This document shows, piece by piece, positions 1 through 10,900 of a stretch of 64,000 nt of DNA. A model generated the notes under the pieces. That model did no database searches. It was not told where the DNA came from and saw only the letters and a list, made by a program, of their open reading frames with translations. Source of the stretch: Desmodesmus armatus (lineage: Eukaryota > Chlorophyta > Chlorophyceae > Sphaeropleales > Scenedesmaceae). Location of the stretch: assembly GCA_007449985.2 (NCBI GenBank), contig VIIQ02000127.1, positions 1 through 64,000 on the forward strand, written 5' to 3'. The number at the start of each line of letters is the position of its first letter. Within the stretch, counting starts at the first letter, position 1. The position numbers and the translations under genes are program-made.

Positions 1-601
1 GGACACCAACTACTGCGATGATTTCGTGTGCACATCCAGCCGCTGTGGAGCAGACAGTCAGGTCCTGGTGAGCATCCAGCCTGTCCTGCTGCATCTGCAG
101 CACCACAGCAGCGCTGAGTGTGGGGGGCACTAGTCCTTGGGCGTTGTGCAACGAGCAACTTGTTACTGACGGCACGCTTCCACGATGGAAACTGATCAGT
201 AGTCTGGCATACTCGTCAGGAACGGCTGAGCCAACAGTCGCTGTGCCAGATCGACTGGCTTGCCCAAGCAGCGGGATCTGACAGCCCGGCTTGCCCAAGG
301 AACTGCATGTTCAACCTAGAACATGTTTTACAACCCAGCACCCATCACCCTGCTATGCATCAGTGGATCCACAGTCAGTGGCTTGCTCCTACTTGCAGAG
401 AAACAGGATTGGTGGCGAGACTGACTGCACTTGTTAGAGATCAAGATGTTTGGTGGTGGAACAGACAGAAAGCCAGCGACCCAGCGACCCAGCGACCCAG
501 ACAGCAGACGTATGTCGCACCAGTTGTCACTCCCAACCAAAGCAGCGCTGAGTCCCCCCCCCCCCCCCCCCCCCCCCGCGCGCGCGCGCGCGCGCTTGCA
601 G
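1..601. other. Left edge, no gene recognised
   Basis: No conserved coding segment is visible. The stretch presumably holds upstream introns or 5' exons of the gene whose exons begin at 800. It ends in a run of 24 C (554-577) followed by a (GC)n run to about 595, directly before a partial exon copy. Confidence 0.4.
554..595 (+). repeat. C24 homopolymer followed by (GC)n
   Basis: A run of 24 C at 554-577 passes into alternating GC. It lies a few bases before a 3' splice-site-like CAG and the partial exon copy at 602. Similar long C tracts precede other acceptors in the first 10 kb, for example 28 C at 2312-2339 and 18 C near 7414-7431. Confidence 0.95.
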
Positions 602-667
602 GCTCGTGACATCAGTCGGCTGAGCTACAATACCAACTTCTTCCAGCCTGATGTCACTTTCAGCGAC
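602..667 (+). repeat. Upstream ghost copy of exon at 800
   Basis: These 66 bases repeat the first 66 bases of the exon starting at 800 with two mismatches, including the preceding CAG acceptor. The copy then diverges and its frame ends shortly after. It looks like a tandem duplication across the intron/exon junction. Confidence 0.9.
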
Positions 668-799
668 ACAACTCTCTGACAATCACCAACCACCGCCTGT
701 TTTGTTGCCAACATCTACACACCGGCCCCCTACACACACACACACCTCTCCCACACACAGCAACACCTGTACGCACCCCCCCCCCCTCCCCTCCTGCAG

Positions 800-2308
800 G
801 CTCGTGACATCAGTCGGCTGAGCTACAACACCAACTTCTTCCAGCCTGATGTCACATTCAGCGACGGCTTCAGGAGCTTCAAGGGGCGCGACAAGTACAG
901 GCAGCAATGTGGCCGCGCGCAGCACTCAAGCAGCCCAAAGCAGTGAGTGACCACAGCTGCTGTGCACATGCAGCAGCAGGGGGGGGGGGGGAGCAGCGCG
1001 AAAGGGTGTTTGCGGTGGCTGTCAGCAAGTGGGGTGACTGGCAACCTTGTGCAGAACATCAGGGGCAGTTGCAGTAGCAGCAGCAGCAGCCCACAGCAAC
1101 GAGCGACCACAGCCGCTGCTGCACGCACCACATGGCCCAGCATAACCCACTCATGTACGCAGGCAGACATGGTTAGTAGCAGAAGCAGCAACAGCAGCAG
1201 CACAGGACTGATCAGGGAGTGATCACAGCCCAACCCCCACCGTCCTGCACGACATGGCCCACGACCACCCACACTTGTGCATGCAGACAGCAGCGTCAGG
1301 GGCAGTAGCAGCAGCGCAGGACTGAGCCGTCCAGCCACAGCTCCAAGGGGTAGGGAAGGGCTAGGTTGGGGAACACACAGCATTAACAACTGGCAATGGG
1401 ATGATGCCTGTCATCCTGTTAGCCAGGGTCATCCAAGTGCAATTCGGCACTGTGGGATACCAGTACAGCAGCACGCACACAGCCACAGTGTCTGCACACC
1501 TTCCTGCCCCCCTCCCCCCCCCCCGTTGTCGTCCACTAACCACGAGTCACCCTTGTACACTCTTGCCTGGTGTTGTGTTGCTTTCTGTCGCAGGTTGTGA
1601 GCAGTCTGGCCATGATTGACGGCCAGCGTGCCCAGATAGACTGGACACTCAATTGTACACTCTGCCTGCCTTGTGCTACATTACTCATGTCGCAGGTTGT
1701 GAGCAAGCTGGCCATGATTGACGGCCAGCGTGCCCAGATAGACTGGACACTCAGCGGGCAGCTGTCAGCCTTTGCTGTAACCATCCCCATCAAGAGTGTT
1801 TTTGAGCTGAACTTGCTCACGGGGCGCGTTGTCAACCACACGTGAGTGCCCTTTTGTGTCAGTAGAGACCTGTAGAGATAATGCACATGGAGTCGCATAG
1901 GACCTTTTGAGTTGTGTGGGAGGCAGGGGGTGGGTGGGGTGGGTGGGGTGCGTGGACTGCACGGTTGATTCGACACACAGCCTTGCTTGAGGAGGGGGGG
2001 GGGGGGCAGAGGGCTGGTGTGATGGTTGAAACCACAGCATGTCTTTGGGGACCAATGCACGAGCCACTGGTGTACGAGTCACCAGCAGCAGTGGTGCGGC
2101 AGTGCGTGTTATCTACACCATGATCCTTGCAGGCCCCATCACTGATTCTTTATGCTGCTGTTGCTGTTGCTGTGCGCAGGGAGTCCTGGGACCTGTCTGG
2201 TCTGCCCCCCCCCCCTAAAACACACACACTGAACCCTTACCCCCCCCCCCCCCATGCAGTTTAACCACGATTGAATTGTTGGTGTTGCGCAGAGAGCCCT
2301 GGACCTGT

Positions 2309-2339
<31 letters not shown>

Positions 2340-3060
2340 GCAGCAGCAGCAGCAGCAGCAGCAGCCACCGCCAGCTACACTATGAACTCTTGAACTTCCC
2401 GCCGCGCAGTGTGACCTACTTTTGCTGATGCTGTTGCTGTTGGTGTTGCGCAGGGAGTCCTGGGACCTGTCTGGTCTGTCCCCCCCAGCAGCAGCAGCAG
2501 CCACCGCCAGCCGTGCGCTGTGGAGTGCGCAGGCAGCAGGGAAGGACGCCTCGGACGCTGTGGGCAAGGCTGCTGCTGAGAGCTTGAATTCACTGTCTAG
2601 CACGGATGAAGATGAATACTACATGAACCCCAACGACCCAACAAGGGTAAGTGGGTATATTGTGTGTGGTGTGTAAGGTTTTGTCAGGGTGGGCAGGGTC
2701 AGGGTCTGGGTTTGTCAGGGTTGTTGTCGTGTCAGGGTGTGTCAGGGTTGGGTTTGTTGTGGGGGATGTTGTGATAGACAAGACAGGCAGCTGGCAAGGA
2801 CGCCTTGGACGCTGTGGGCAAGGCTGCTGCTCAGAGCTTGAGTTCGCTGTCAAGCATGGACGAAGATGAGTATTACATGAACCCCTAGTGTGGTGTGTCA
2901 ATATGACGTGGATGTTTGTATCACTGCCTGCTTGCTGTCGCTGCTGCAGTTCTTCCAAAAGAACGACAACCAGTTGAATGATGCTTTCATGATCGCCACT
3001 GGCGTTGCAGCGCTGTACCTAGTGTACAAGGTCTTTGAGCAGCTGGAGACACTCAACTGA
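800..3060 (+). CDS. DUF2358/NTF2-like protein, 3' exons of a partial gene
   Basis: Four exons are proposed: 800-942, 1696-1841, 2454-2646 and 2950-3060, ending in TGA. The product reads like the DUF2358 (NTF2-like fold) family of plastid-associated unknowns. The core 'FELNLLTGRVVNHTESWDLS' is formed across the second and third exons and matches the FELNLLTGRV-H-WDLS signature I associate with that family. After it come an Ala-rich acidic linker and a C-terminal hydrophobic helix ('AFMIATGVAALYLVYKVF') that could be a membrane anchor. The N-terminus and any transit peptide are not found. In the first exon the frame must shift by one base near 906 for 'LKQPKA' to join 'VVSKLAMIDG', so there is either a sequence indel or a genuine frameshift. 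Function is unknown. The family assignment is from memory and moderate; exon borders are good because each has consensus sites and the last three join in phase. Confidence 0.6.
1594..1651 (+). repeat. Upstream ghost copy of exon at 1696
   Basis: 58 bases repeat the 5' end of the exon at 1696 with two mismatches, again with an intact CAG acceptor just before. Only the 5' part is copied. Splicing to it would replace the rest of the exon with intron sequence. Confidence 0.9.
2180..2311 (+). repeat. Two upstream ghost copies of exon at 2454
   Basis: The first bases of the exon at 2454 (coding ESWDLSGL) occur twice more upstream, at about 2180-2204 and 2293-2311. Each sits behind a GCGCAG acceptor and each runs into a long C tract. 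The genuine exon is the third copy, because only it stays open to the donor at 2647. Confidence 0.88.
2785..2886 (+). repeat. Downstream ghost copy of exon 2454-2646
   Basis: About 100 bases repeat 2528-2633 with some changes and then stop at TAG where the real exon continues to its donor. This copy is downstream and carries the 3' part of the exon, the mirror image of the upstream ghosts. Confidence 0.88.
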
Positions 3061-4759
3061 ACGGCAGCAGCAGCAGCAGCAGCGCAGCTGTTCAGAGCAC
3101 AGTCACTGAGTGGTGCCAGCAGCAGGCTGTGCTGATCTGAGCACAGCAGCAGCAGCAACTGAGCTGTGATAGACTTGAAAGCATTGTTGTTGACCGCCGT
3201 CCTTTGTCAATGCCCGGCAGGCTGACAGCATGACAGCCTGTTGATTGCTGGCCATGATTGCTGGCCATGATTGCTGGCCATACGTCACAGCAAGGTTGAC
3301 ATGTGAGGGAGGGTCTGCACGGCATGTCCAGCATAGTTTACAAACCTTTGCTGGCAACGGCAGTGCTTGTAGGGGTGCAGGCAAGACAGCAAGTGCGCTG
3401 TAGTGATGATGCTGGCTGCATGGTTCAGTTGTTGGTGGGGGTGGTGATGGTGTGTTGGCAGCTGTTGCATAGTCGAAAGAAGCCACCAAGCAAGTTGGCT
3501 TGGCAGACAGGTGGCTGGGCTGAATGTTTGACCCTGCAGCGTGCGCAGTGCCGTGGTGGTGGGTTTTGGTGTTTCACCTGTCCGCATTGATGGACAGGGG
3601 GCGTTGGTTTGCCCGTCGTTGTGGCTGCTTTGTGGTGCTTCAAGGGTGGTACTTCCGACCCGTATTACTTTTTTGTTGTCGTAGTGAGTGTTTGTGTTCA
3701 AACGCACAGTGTGCTGGCGTCATGTGGTGGTTACCCCAGGCCTGTACCCTTGCACCAGCTGAAGCCGCAGGCAGGGCTGCTTGTCGCTGCATTTGGGCTT
3801 GCAGGGTTTTTCTTCCAGGCAAGGTTTTTCCACAGTCGGGCGCGGGCACATTGGAGGCTTTTCTGTGCAGCGTTAGTCGTGCTGTCGTGGTTTTTCAGCA
3901 CCGAGGATGCCTCGTGGCTAGGTGGTGGTGACATGCGTGGACGGGGTTTGGTCAGTTGCGGGTTCGCTTGGGTGTCAGTCTATCGTTACGCCTAAGCAGA
4001 CATGAAGTCTGCATGGGCACTGTCTCTGGGACCGCTGCTGAGCAGCCTGCTGGTTGCGAATGCCTGCTAGTGCTGAATGCCTGCTGGCTGACGCAGCACC
4101 AAAAACAGGCAGGGCTGCTGTGATGCTTGGTGGTTGCAACCGACAATTGAGCAGCAGATGACTCCAGGGATGCAAGATGAACATCCCTGGAGGACTGCAT
4201 CCTCAAACCACCAGGGGAGAGGGTTGAGAATGTAGTCATCAAACATCCAGGGAACAGGGTGGTTGATCTTTTTGCCATGGTGTCCTTGTCAGCTAGATGT
4301 TGCACCCAGCTAGATGTTGCACCCACAGCAGCATTTGTGTCACGAGTTGGAATGGTCTGGTGCCAACTGCAGCTGATGTATAGTTGGTGGCGGCTGAGTT
4401 GCGTTGCTGCATGTCATGGATGCATGCAAGAGAGTTGTTGTGGACTGTTTCTACAAGCGTGTTGTGTACTGTATGAAAGGTGTACTGTATGATCTTCACA
4501 GTGAATACCATGTGGCTGTGAGAGAACATCTGAGGTAAAGTATCGTGCTACATCATTGCAATCATTTGCATATCTATCTTTCCAGTCTGGAATGTGGCAC
4601 TGCCCCTGTCAAGGACCTTCAGGAAGATTGTTTGACTGCAGTCAAAGGGCACTTGACCCCCAGCATTCCTGCTCCAACCCGTAAATTCCCCTAGACATCT
4701 TGATCCCACAGCACTCAGGAAACTCGGCAGGGTCATCTCTGCAGCAAGGAGGGTTTCGG
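3061..4759. other. Intergenic stretch, no gene recognised
   Basis: No open frame here shows family-like sequence. Visible structure is a threefold direct repeat of a 13-bp unit (GATTGCTGGCCAT) at 3243-3281 and a doubled 'GCTAGATGTTGCACCCA' near 4291-4325. The 3' UTR of the preceding gene should occupy the start. Confidence 0.5.
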
Positions 4760-4993
4760 TCTGCTGTCGTGAAAGAGCAGCTCCTTTCGGCGTTCCAGGT
4801 CACGAGCCTTTCGGAAGTAAATCGTGTCGGGAACTGCAGATCAAAAGCTTGATCACCGATCGATACCTCTCATTCCGGCGCCCTTGAACCTGGTCGGTCT
4901 TTGTGACTTCTGCTGCTCGCGATCAAGACATCACGCTAGATCGCTCCAGTCACCCCATCGCCGCCGCTCACTTTTCTTTTCCAGTCGTGTGGC
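4760..4993 (+). promoter_or_regulatory. CpG-rich putative promoter of 6PGDH
   Basis: Roughly 22 CpG dinucleotides fall in about 230 bases, far above the surrounding sequence, and the patch ends at the ATG of the 6PGDH gene. I infer an unmethylated promoter and 5' UTR. No TATA box was identified. Confidence 0.5.
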
Positions 4994-7900
4994 ATGATCA
5001 ATATACAGGGAAGGGCCACTGGCCACTCACTGCTCGCCTTTGCACCCAGCACAGGCCAGACTGTCAAGTGTCCACCCAGCTTCACCCAAGCAAGCCAGCG
5101 TGCACATCCAGCAGCCAGGCGAATCCTTAGTGCTCACAGGAAGCAGCTGAGGGTGTTTGCACAAGCAGCAGCCACTGAATCAGCACCAAGGTATGCAGGA
5201 CCCCTTGGCAAGCAGAGGCGTTTCCCACAGTCGCATGCTGACCCCTGCCTGTTGCTGCAGCGGCGCACCGGCAAAGATGGCGGTATCTCAGATCGGTCTC
5301 GTGGGGCTGGCGGTGATGGGACAGGTGCGTGGGGTGGGCGCTTTCGGAAAACAACCGCAAGGTGATCTGACGCATAGCTCGAGGTGCTCGCAGACGGTTC
5401 CTGGCTCGTTCTTATCATTTGGAGTAGCATGTGTTTGCATATCTCGTGCATGGGACGTCTGTTCAGGACGAGGCAGTGGGCCAGCCTGGTTTGTCTGTTT
5501 CTGTCAGCAGCAGAAATGCATCTGACTTGTGCTTCGTCCTCTGCTGCAGAACCTGTCCCTGAACATCGCTGACAAGGGCTTCCCCATCTCAGTGTTCAAC
5601 CGCTCCTATGAGAAGACGACAGCAGCAGTGGCCAGGGCACAGAAGGAGGGTGCGTACACCTGGCAGTTGGCACAGCATGAACATGTGCTGAGGCACCGCC
5701 ACCTGGGCGTTTGTGCAGCACTCAGCTGCAGAAGCTGCTCTTGAATAGTAGCTGGCTCACAGTATCACTTGTGCAGTGATGTGCTTCCTGCAGTGGTGTG
5801 TCCCATGCATTGCGACACAACCCTAATTTCCGCAAGACAGCTGATGTGCCATCAAATGAGCTGTCCAGCTTACAGTTGGAGCTGCTTCCCTGCTGCTGTT
5901 GCTGCTGCTGCGTGCTGCAGGTCTTGGTGACAAGCTGCGGGGCTTCCAGGAAATCAAGGACTTTGTCATGTCCTTGGAAAAGCCCAGGTGCGACACACCA
6001 ACACACGGCGCAGGGGTTCGTTCCTGATGGTGCAGCTGCGACAATGCCAGCTGGCCACCCAGCAGCAGACATCGCTCATTGCATTTGCAGTTCATCATGC
6101 CTTCGGAGGGGGGGGGCATACCGCTGGGCAGCTCCGTGCAATCAGCAAATTTGTACGCACTTTGGCAAGGAGTGCATATAGCAGCACAGTTGCTGTCGCT
6201 GGGTGTGGTGGCGGCGTGGATGGGCTGGGGCTAAGGAGTTTGTGAGGGGCTGGCAATGCCACATTTTTTTAGGTTTTACCAGGGGGGCCATAATCCCACT
6301 GGCTGGCCACACACAGCGCAATCAGGCGCACCCAACTGCCGGGGGCCCGAGGCAAAGCCTCATCAATGTCACATGCACCAGCAACTGTTCGACACGGTTG
6401 TCAGGCCTCTCTCCTGTGTCCAGTGACGTGATGCATCCATTGCTCAACACGCACCCCTCTGGCCCCTTCTGTTTTCACCTGCTGTCCCCTCTGTTTGATG
6501 TGCTGTGGTCTGATCTGGTGCGTGGCGCGTGCCGTGCTGTGCTGTGCTGTCGTGCTGTGTCCCTGCAGGCGTGTGATCATGTTGGTTCAGGCTGGTGCCC
6601 CTGTTGACTCCACCATTGACAAGCTGCTGGAGTTCATGGAGCCAGGAGACATCATCATCGACGGAGGGAACGAGTGGTGAGCACAGCACAGCACAGCAGC
6701 CTGCTCATACACAGCTATTCAGGAATAATTTCACGCCGTACAGACAATTGTTTGGGGCCCATGGGGGGGGGGGTCATGGAGCCAGGAGACATCATCATTG
6801 ACGGAGGGAACGAGTGGTGAGCGCAGCACAGCTGTACAGGGGTTTTGTCACCCAGTACAGACAAGTGTTCTGGGTTATAGGGGGTGTTCAGTGCCCTTGG
6901 GGGGATTACACCGAGCCAAGAGACATAATGATGGAGGGAAAGAATGGTGAGCGCAGCACAGCAGCCTGCTCATACACACAACTTCGCAGGGATCACCCTC
7001 ACACCTTACAGATCGCAAGTACAGTGACAGAATGTGCAAGCACAGTGACAGAATGTGCAGGGATTTGCTCGCACAGTGCAGATAGTACACACATATAGTG
7101 CACAGAAGCCCATGCAAACACAGCTGGCAGTGGTCTGCTACGGCATACCAGCAGTACAAAGTAGCACAGTGCAGCAGTGGGGACAGGGTCTAATCTCTTG
7201 TTGGAAGACATGCAGTTGGGCGCTGTTCTGCCCAACATCTGGTGAGCAGGATTTTTTTGTGAAACTTTTCTTCTCCAGGGCAGGCATGCAGTGGTGGGGG
7301 CGGTGCTTCAGTAGCCTGGGCATGTCACATGCTGTTTCCGTTGCATGTACCCCTCTCCACTGTCACAATACCACATGCACACGCTGCTTCTGTCGTGTAC
7401 ACACCCTTATTGACCCCCCCCCCCCCCCCCCGCGTTTACCCCCTGTTTACCCCCCCCCCCCCCGTCAGGTATGAGAACACCGAGAAGCGCTTGCAGAAGG
7501 TTGAGGCCAAGGGGCTCCGCTATATGGGTATGGGAGTGTCAGGAGGAGAGGAGGGCGCACGCAGGGGTGAGTGGACAGGGCGCGCTGGGTGGGGTGCGAG
7601 GGTTGGGTGGGGTCCAGGCAGGAGGGTGTTGGCAACTGCGTACATGGGTATGAGAGTGTCAGGAGGAGAGGAGGGCGCACGCAGGGGTGAGTCAGCTACA
7701 GGGGGTCACCGTGTGTGTGTTTGTGTGTGTGTGGGGGGGGTGCAGGATGTAGCTGGGGTGCAGGGGGGGTACATTGTTGGTGGATGAACACAGCACCAGA
7801 GCAGCACATCAGAGAGATGCAGTCCATGGAGGTCCGGGGCAAGACAGGAGGATGCAGGAGGGCGGGGGGGGGGGGGGTTCCGCTACATGGGCATGGGACG

Positions 7901-10900
7901 CGCTGCACAGGGCAAGGGCTCAAGAGCCTTGGAGGCAGCCGCCGCCAGGGAACGTAGTTAAAGGCCTAACTAAGGTCACTGCGGACTGAGCGAAGTAGCG
8001 CAATCAGGCATGTACCTGGCAAAGCGGTGGAGACATCATCTCTTGTCGGTGTGTGATGCTGAGTTGTGCTGCGATGCTGTGCTGTGCTGTGGTGTGTGTT
8101 GCTGCAGGTCCCTCCATGATGCCTGGTGGCACTGCTGAGGCATACAAGTACATTGAACCCATCGTCACTAAGGTGGGACTGATACGTCACATTGACTGAA
8201 TTATTCCATGCTTTCTGGGTGTGATACAGAGGGGGGGGGACAGCGGTCTAGGTGTGCATGTGGAATCAAGGGAGAAGGTGTGTCGGTGTGCCTTTGGGAA
8301 TGCGTATGTGGTGTGGGCTCCACTCCACTACTTCGTGGCCAGCAACAGGCGGCACAATGCATAGGCAGTGTGCTACGTGTACATGCAGTGTAGTGCACCC
8401 TGCGCCCCTGCTGATGCTGCTCTCTGCTGCTGCTGCAGGTTGCCGCCCAGGTGGACGATGGTCCCTGTGTGATGTACATCGGTGATGGAGGTGCCGGCAA
8501 CTTTGTCAAGATGGTGCACAACGGCATTGAGTATGGAGACATGCAGCTCATCTCAGGTGGGGGAAGCAGGCTGATGGCTCAGGGGTACACAGAGCAGCCA
8601 CAGCAGCAGTATGATAGCCGATCACGAGAGCGGGGCCTTTGGCCTGATTCATTACTTGTTGCTTAATCACGTTTTGCTTGTTTGTGGAGTGGCTCAGGTG
8701 CTGCTCCTGCGCAGGGCAGTGTTGGGGTTGCAGCGGGCTCTGTAAAGGGTGCAGTGGCAGGACACACATCTAATTTTGAGTGCATCCCGCTACTGCTGCT
8801 GCAACAAGTCAGCAGCTGGAGGCAGAATCTGACTCCACAAGTTACTGTGCTCATGTTGTGTTTTGTGTTTGATTGTCTGATATGTCGTCACTGCTCACAG
8901 AGGCGTATGACATCCTGCATGTGCTGGGTGGCCTGAGCAACGATGAGATTGCCACTGTGTTTGCTGAGTGGAACTCAGGGGAGCTCCAGGTGAGAGTGGA
9001 TGTAGCCATCAGTGCCACGCAGGGGGTGAAAGCAGCAACCTGCATGCAGACATCTGCCTCTCGTGTCCATACACTGGGCACTACTTGCCTCCCTGAAGTC
9101 TGCAGTGACTTGAAACTGATGCCACGCAGGGGATCTCAACAGGCGCAGGGCTTGCAGCACTTGTTATCATAGATGTTGTGCCCTGGCATCTATCTGCTTC
9201 CCTGTCGTTTGCATTGGCTGCACCTCGCACCAATACTGCCTGCCGGCACTACACCCCTCCCCCCCCCCCCACCCTCCCTTCACTGTCCTGCAGTCGTTCC
9301 TGTTTGAGAGCAGTGCCATCACTGCCTACAACAGGCCTTTCTACGCACACTGATTTCCCTTTGCTTTGCCTCACCCTCATTTGTAAGTCACACCCTTATC
9401 CACGACCCCCCCCCCCCCCCCCCCGCTCCCTCCTGTCTTGTTTGCCCTGCAGTCGTTCCTGATAGAGATCAGTGCGATCATTGCCAACAAGAAGGATGAG
9501 GAGGCAGGAGGATTCCTGGTGGACAAGATCGTAGACAAGACAGGAGCAAAGGGAACAGGTGGGCATGCGTGACACCACTACACCATAATTATGTTCGCAG
9601 GCCAGATATACATGTTGGTGAGGGTAGGGTCCGGACAGTACTGCTATGACAGAGGTGGGCATGATCGTAGACAAGACAGGAGCAAAGGGAACAGGTGAGG
9701 GCGGGTGGGTGTACGGCTGGCAGTGGCGGTGCTGGGCAGGGGGCCACTGTCTTTCGTCTTGAGATATTTGGCACCATGTTTGTGTGGGAGTGGTGGAGTC
9801 AACAGCGACATGTGATCAGACTATCCCCCCAGCACCCGCTCTGATGGTGTAAGCAGCGTCATATCCCTTCCTTCACATTGTTTGACTTGCCCTCCCCCCC
9901 ACCCCCCCACCCTGCAGGCAAGTGGACTGTTCAGCAGGCTGCTGAGCTGTCTGTTGCTGCCCCCACCATCACCGCCTCACTGGACGGGCGCTACATGTCG
10001 GCCTGCAAGGACGAGCGTGTGGCAGCTTCCAAGTTCTATGAGAAGCTGGGGCTCAAGGTAAGGTTGCGCTCTGAGTGTGTTCTGAATATCTAGGAGGGGA
10101 GGGGCGGGCAGACTCCATAGCCAGTGCGCGATGTGGGTGTGGGTGGTGCCAGGTGAATTTGTGGTAGTGACAGGCTGGCGGGTGTATGTTTGGAGGGGGG
10201 GGCGTCACGTCCACAGCAGTTCTATGAGGCTGTGAGTGTGGCAGCTTCAAAGTTCTATGAGAAGCTGGGGCTCAAGGTAAGGTAAGGGCCTGGGCGTGTT
10301 CAGGACGGGAGGGGGGGACTTCATAGCCAACAAGGCACTGTGTGTGTTCTGGAGGTCAGAGGGGGAGACACCATAGCCAGGGTGCAATGTAGATGGGGAC
10401 AGAAGGCAGTGTGTAGTGGCAGGCGCGTGCGGGGGGGGGGGGGGGGGGGGGGCATGCCCACAGCAAGGGCTGCGGGGAGGAAGGAGGGGCTGGTCTTGAG
10501 TTTCAAAGGGTGGATTTGTGTACGCTGAGGTATAGGGGGTGTTGAGATGCAATGGTAGGGTGGGGGGGGCTCTAGACAGCGACGCCTTGGGCAACGGGTG
10601 GGAGGGGGGAGTGGTCAGCACCCTCCACCACAGCTTTGTCAGTAGATGGAGTTGGTCTCAAGGAATGCATGAGGGTGGTTCAGCGAGTCCGTGGAGCAAG
10701 TTTTGTGCTGAAGTGTGAAGTGCTGAACCACCCTCATGCATTCCTTGAGACCAAGTACATCTACTGCGCCAAGTATGTCGTCACAAGCTGTCAGTAACAT
10801 GGTATAGCAGCCAGGGTATCACCCAGTGTGCGGTCTAAAAGCTCCCATGTTGCTGTGCGTGAGCATCAGGATTATCAGGTAGCATGCATTGCTAGCTAGC

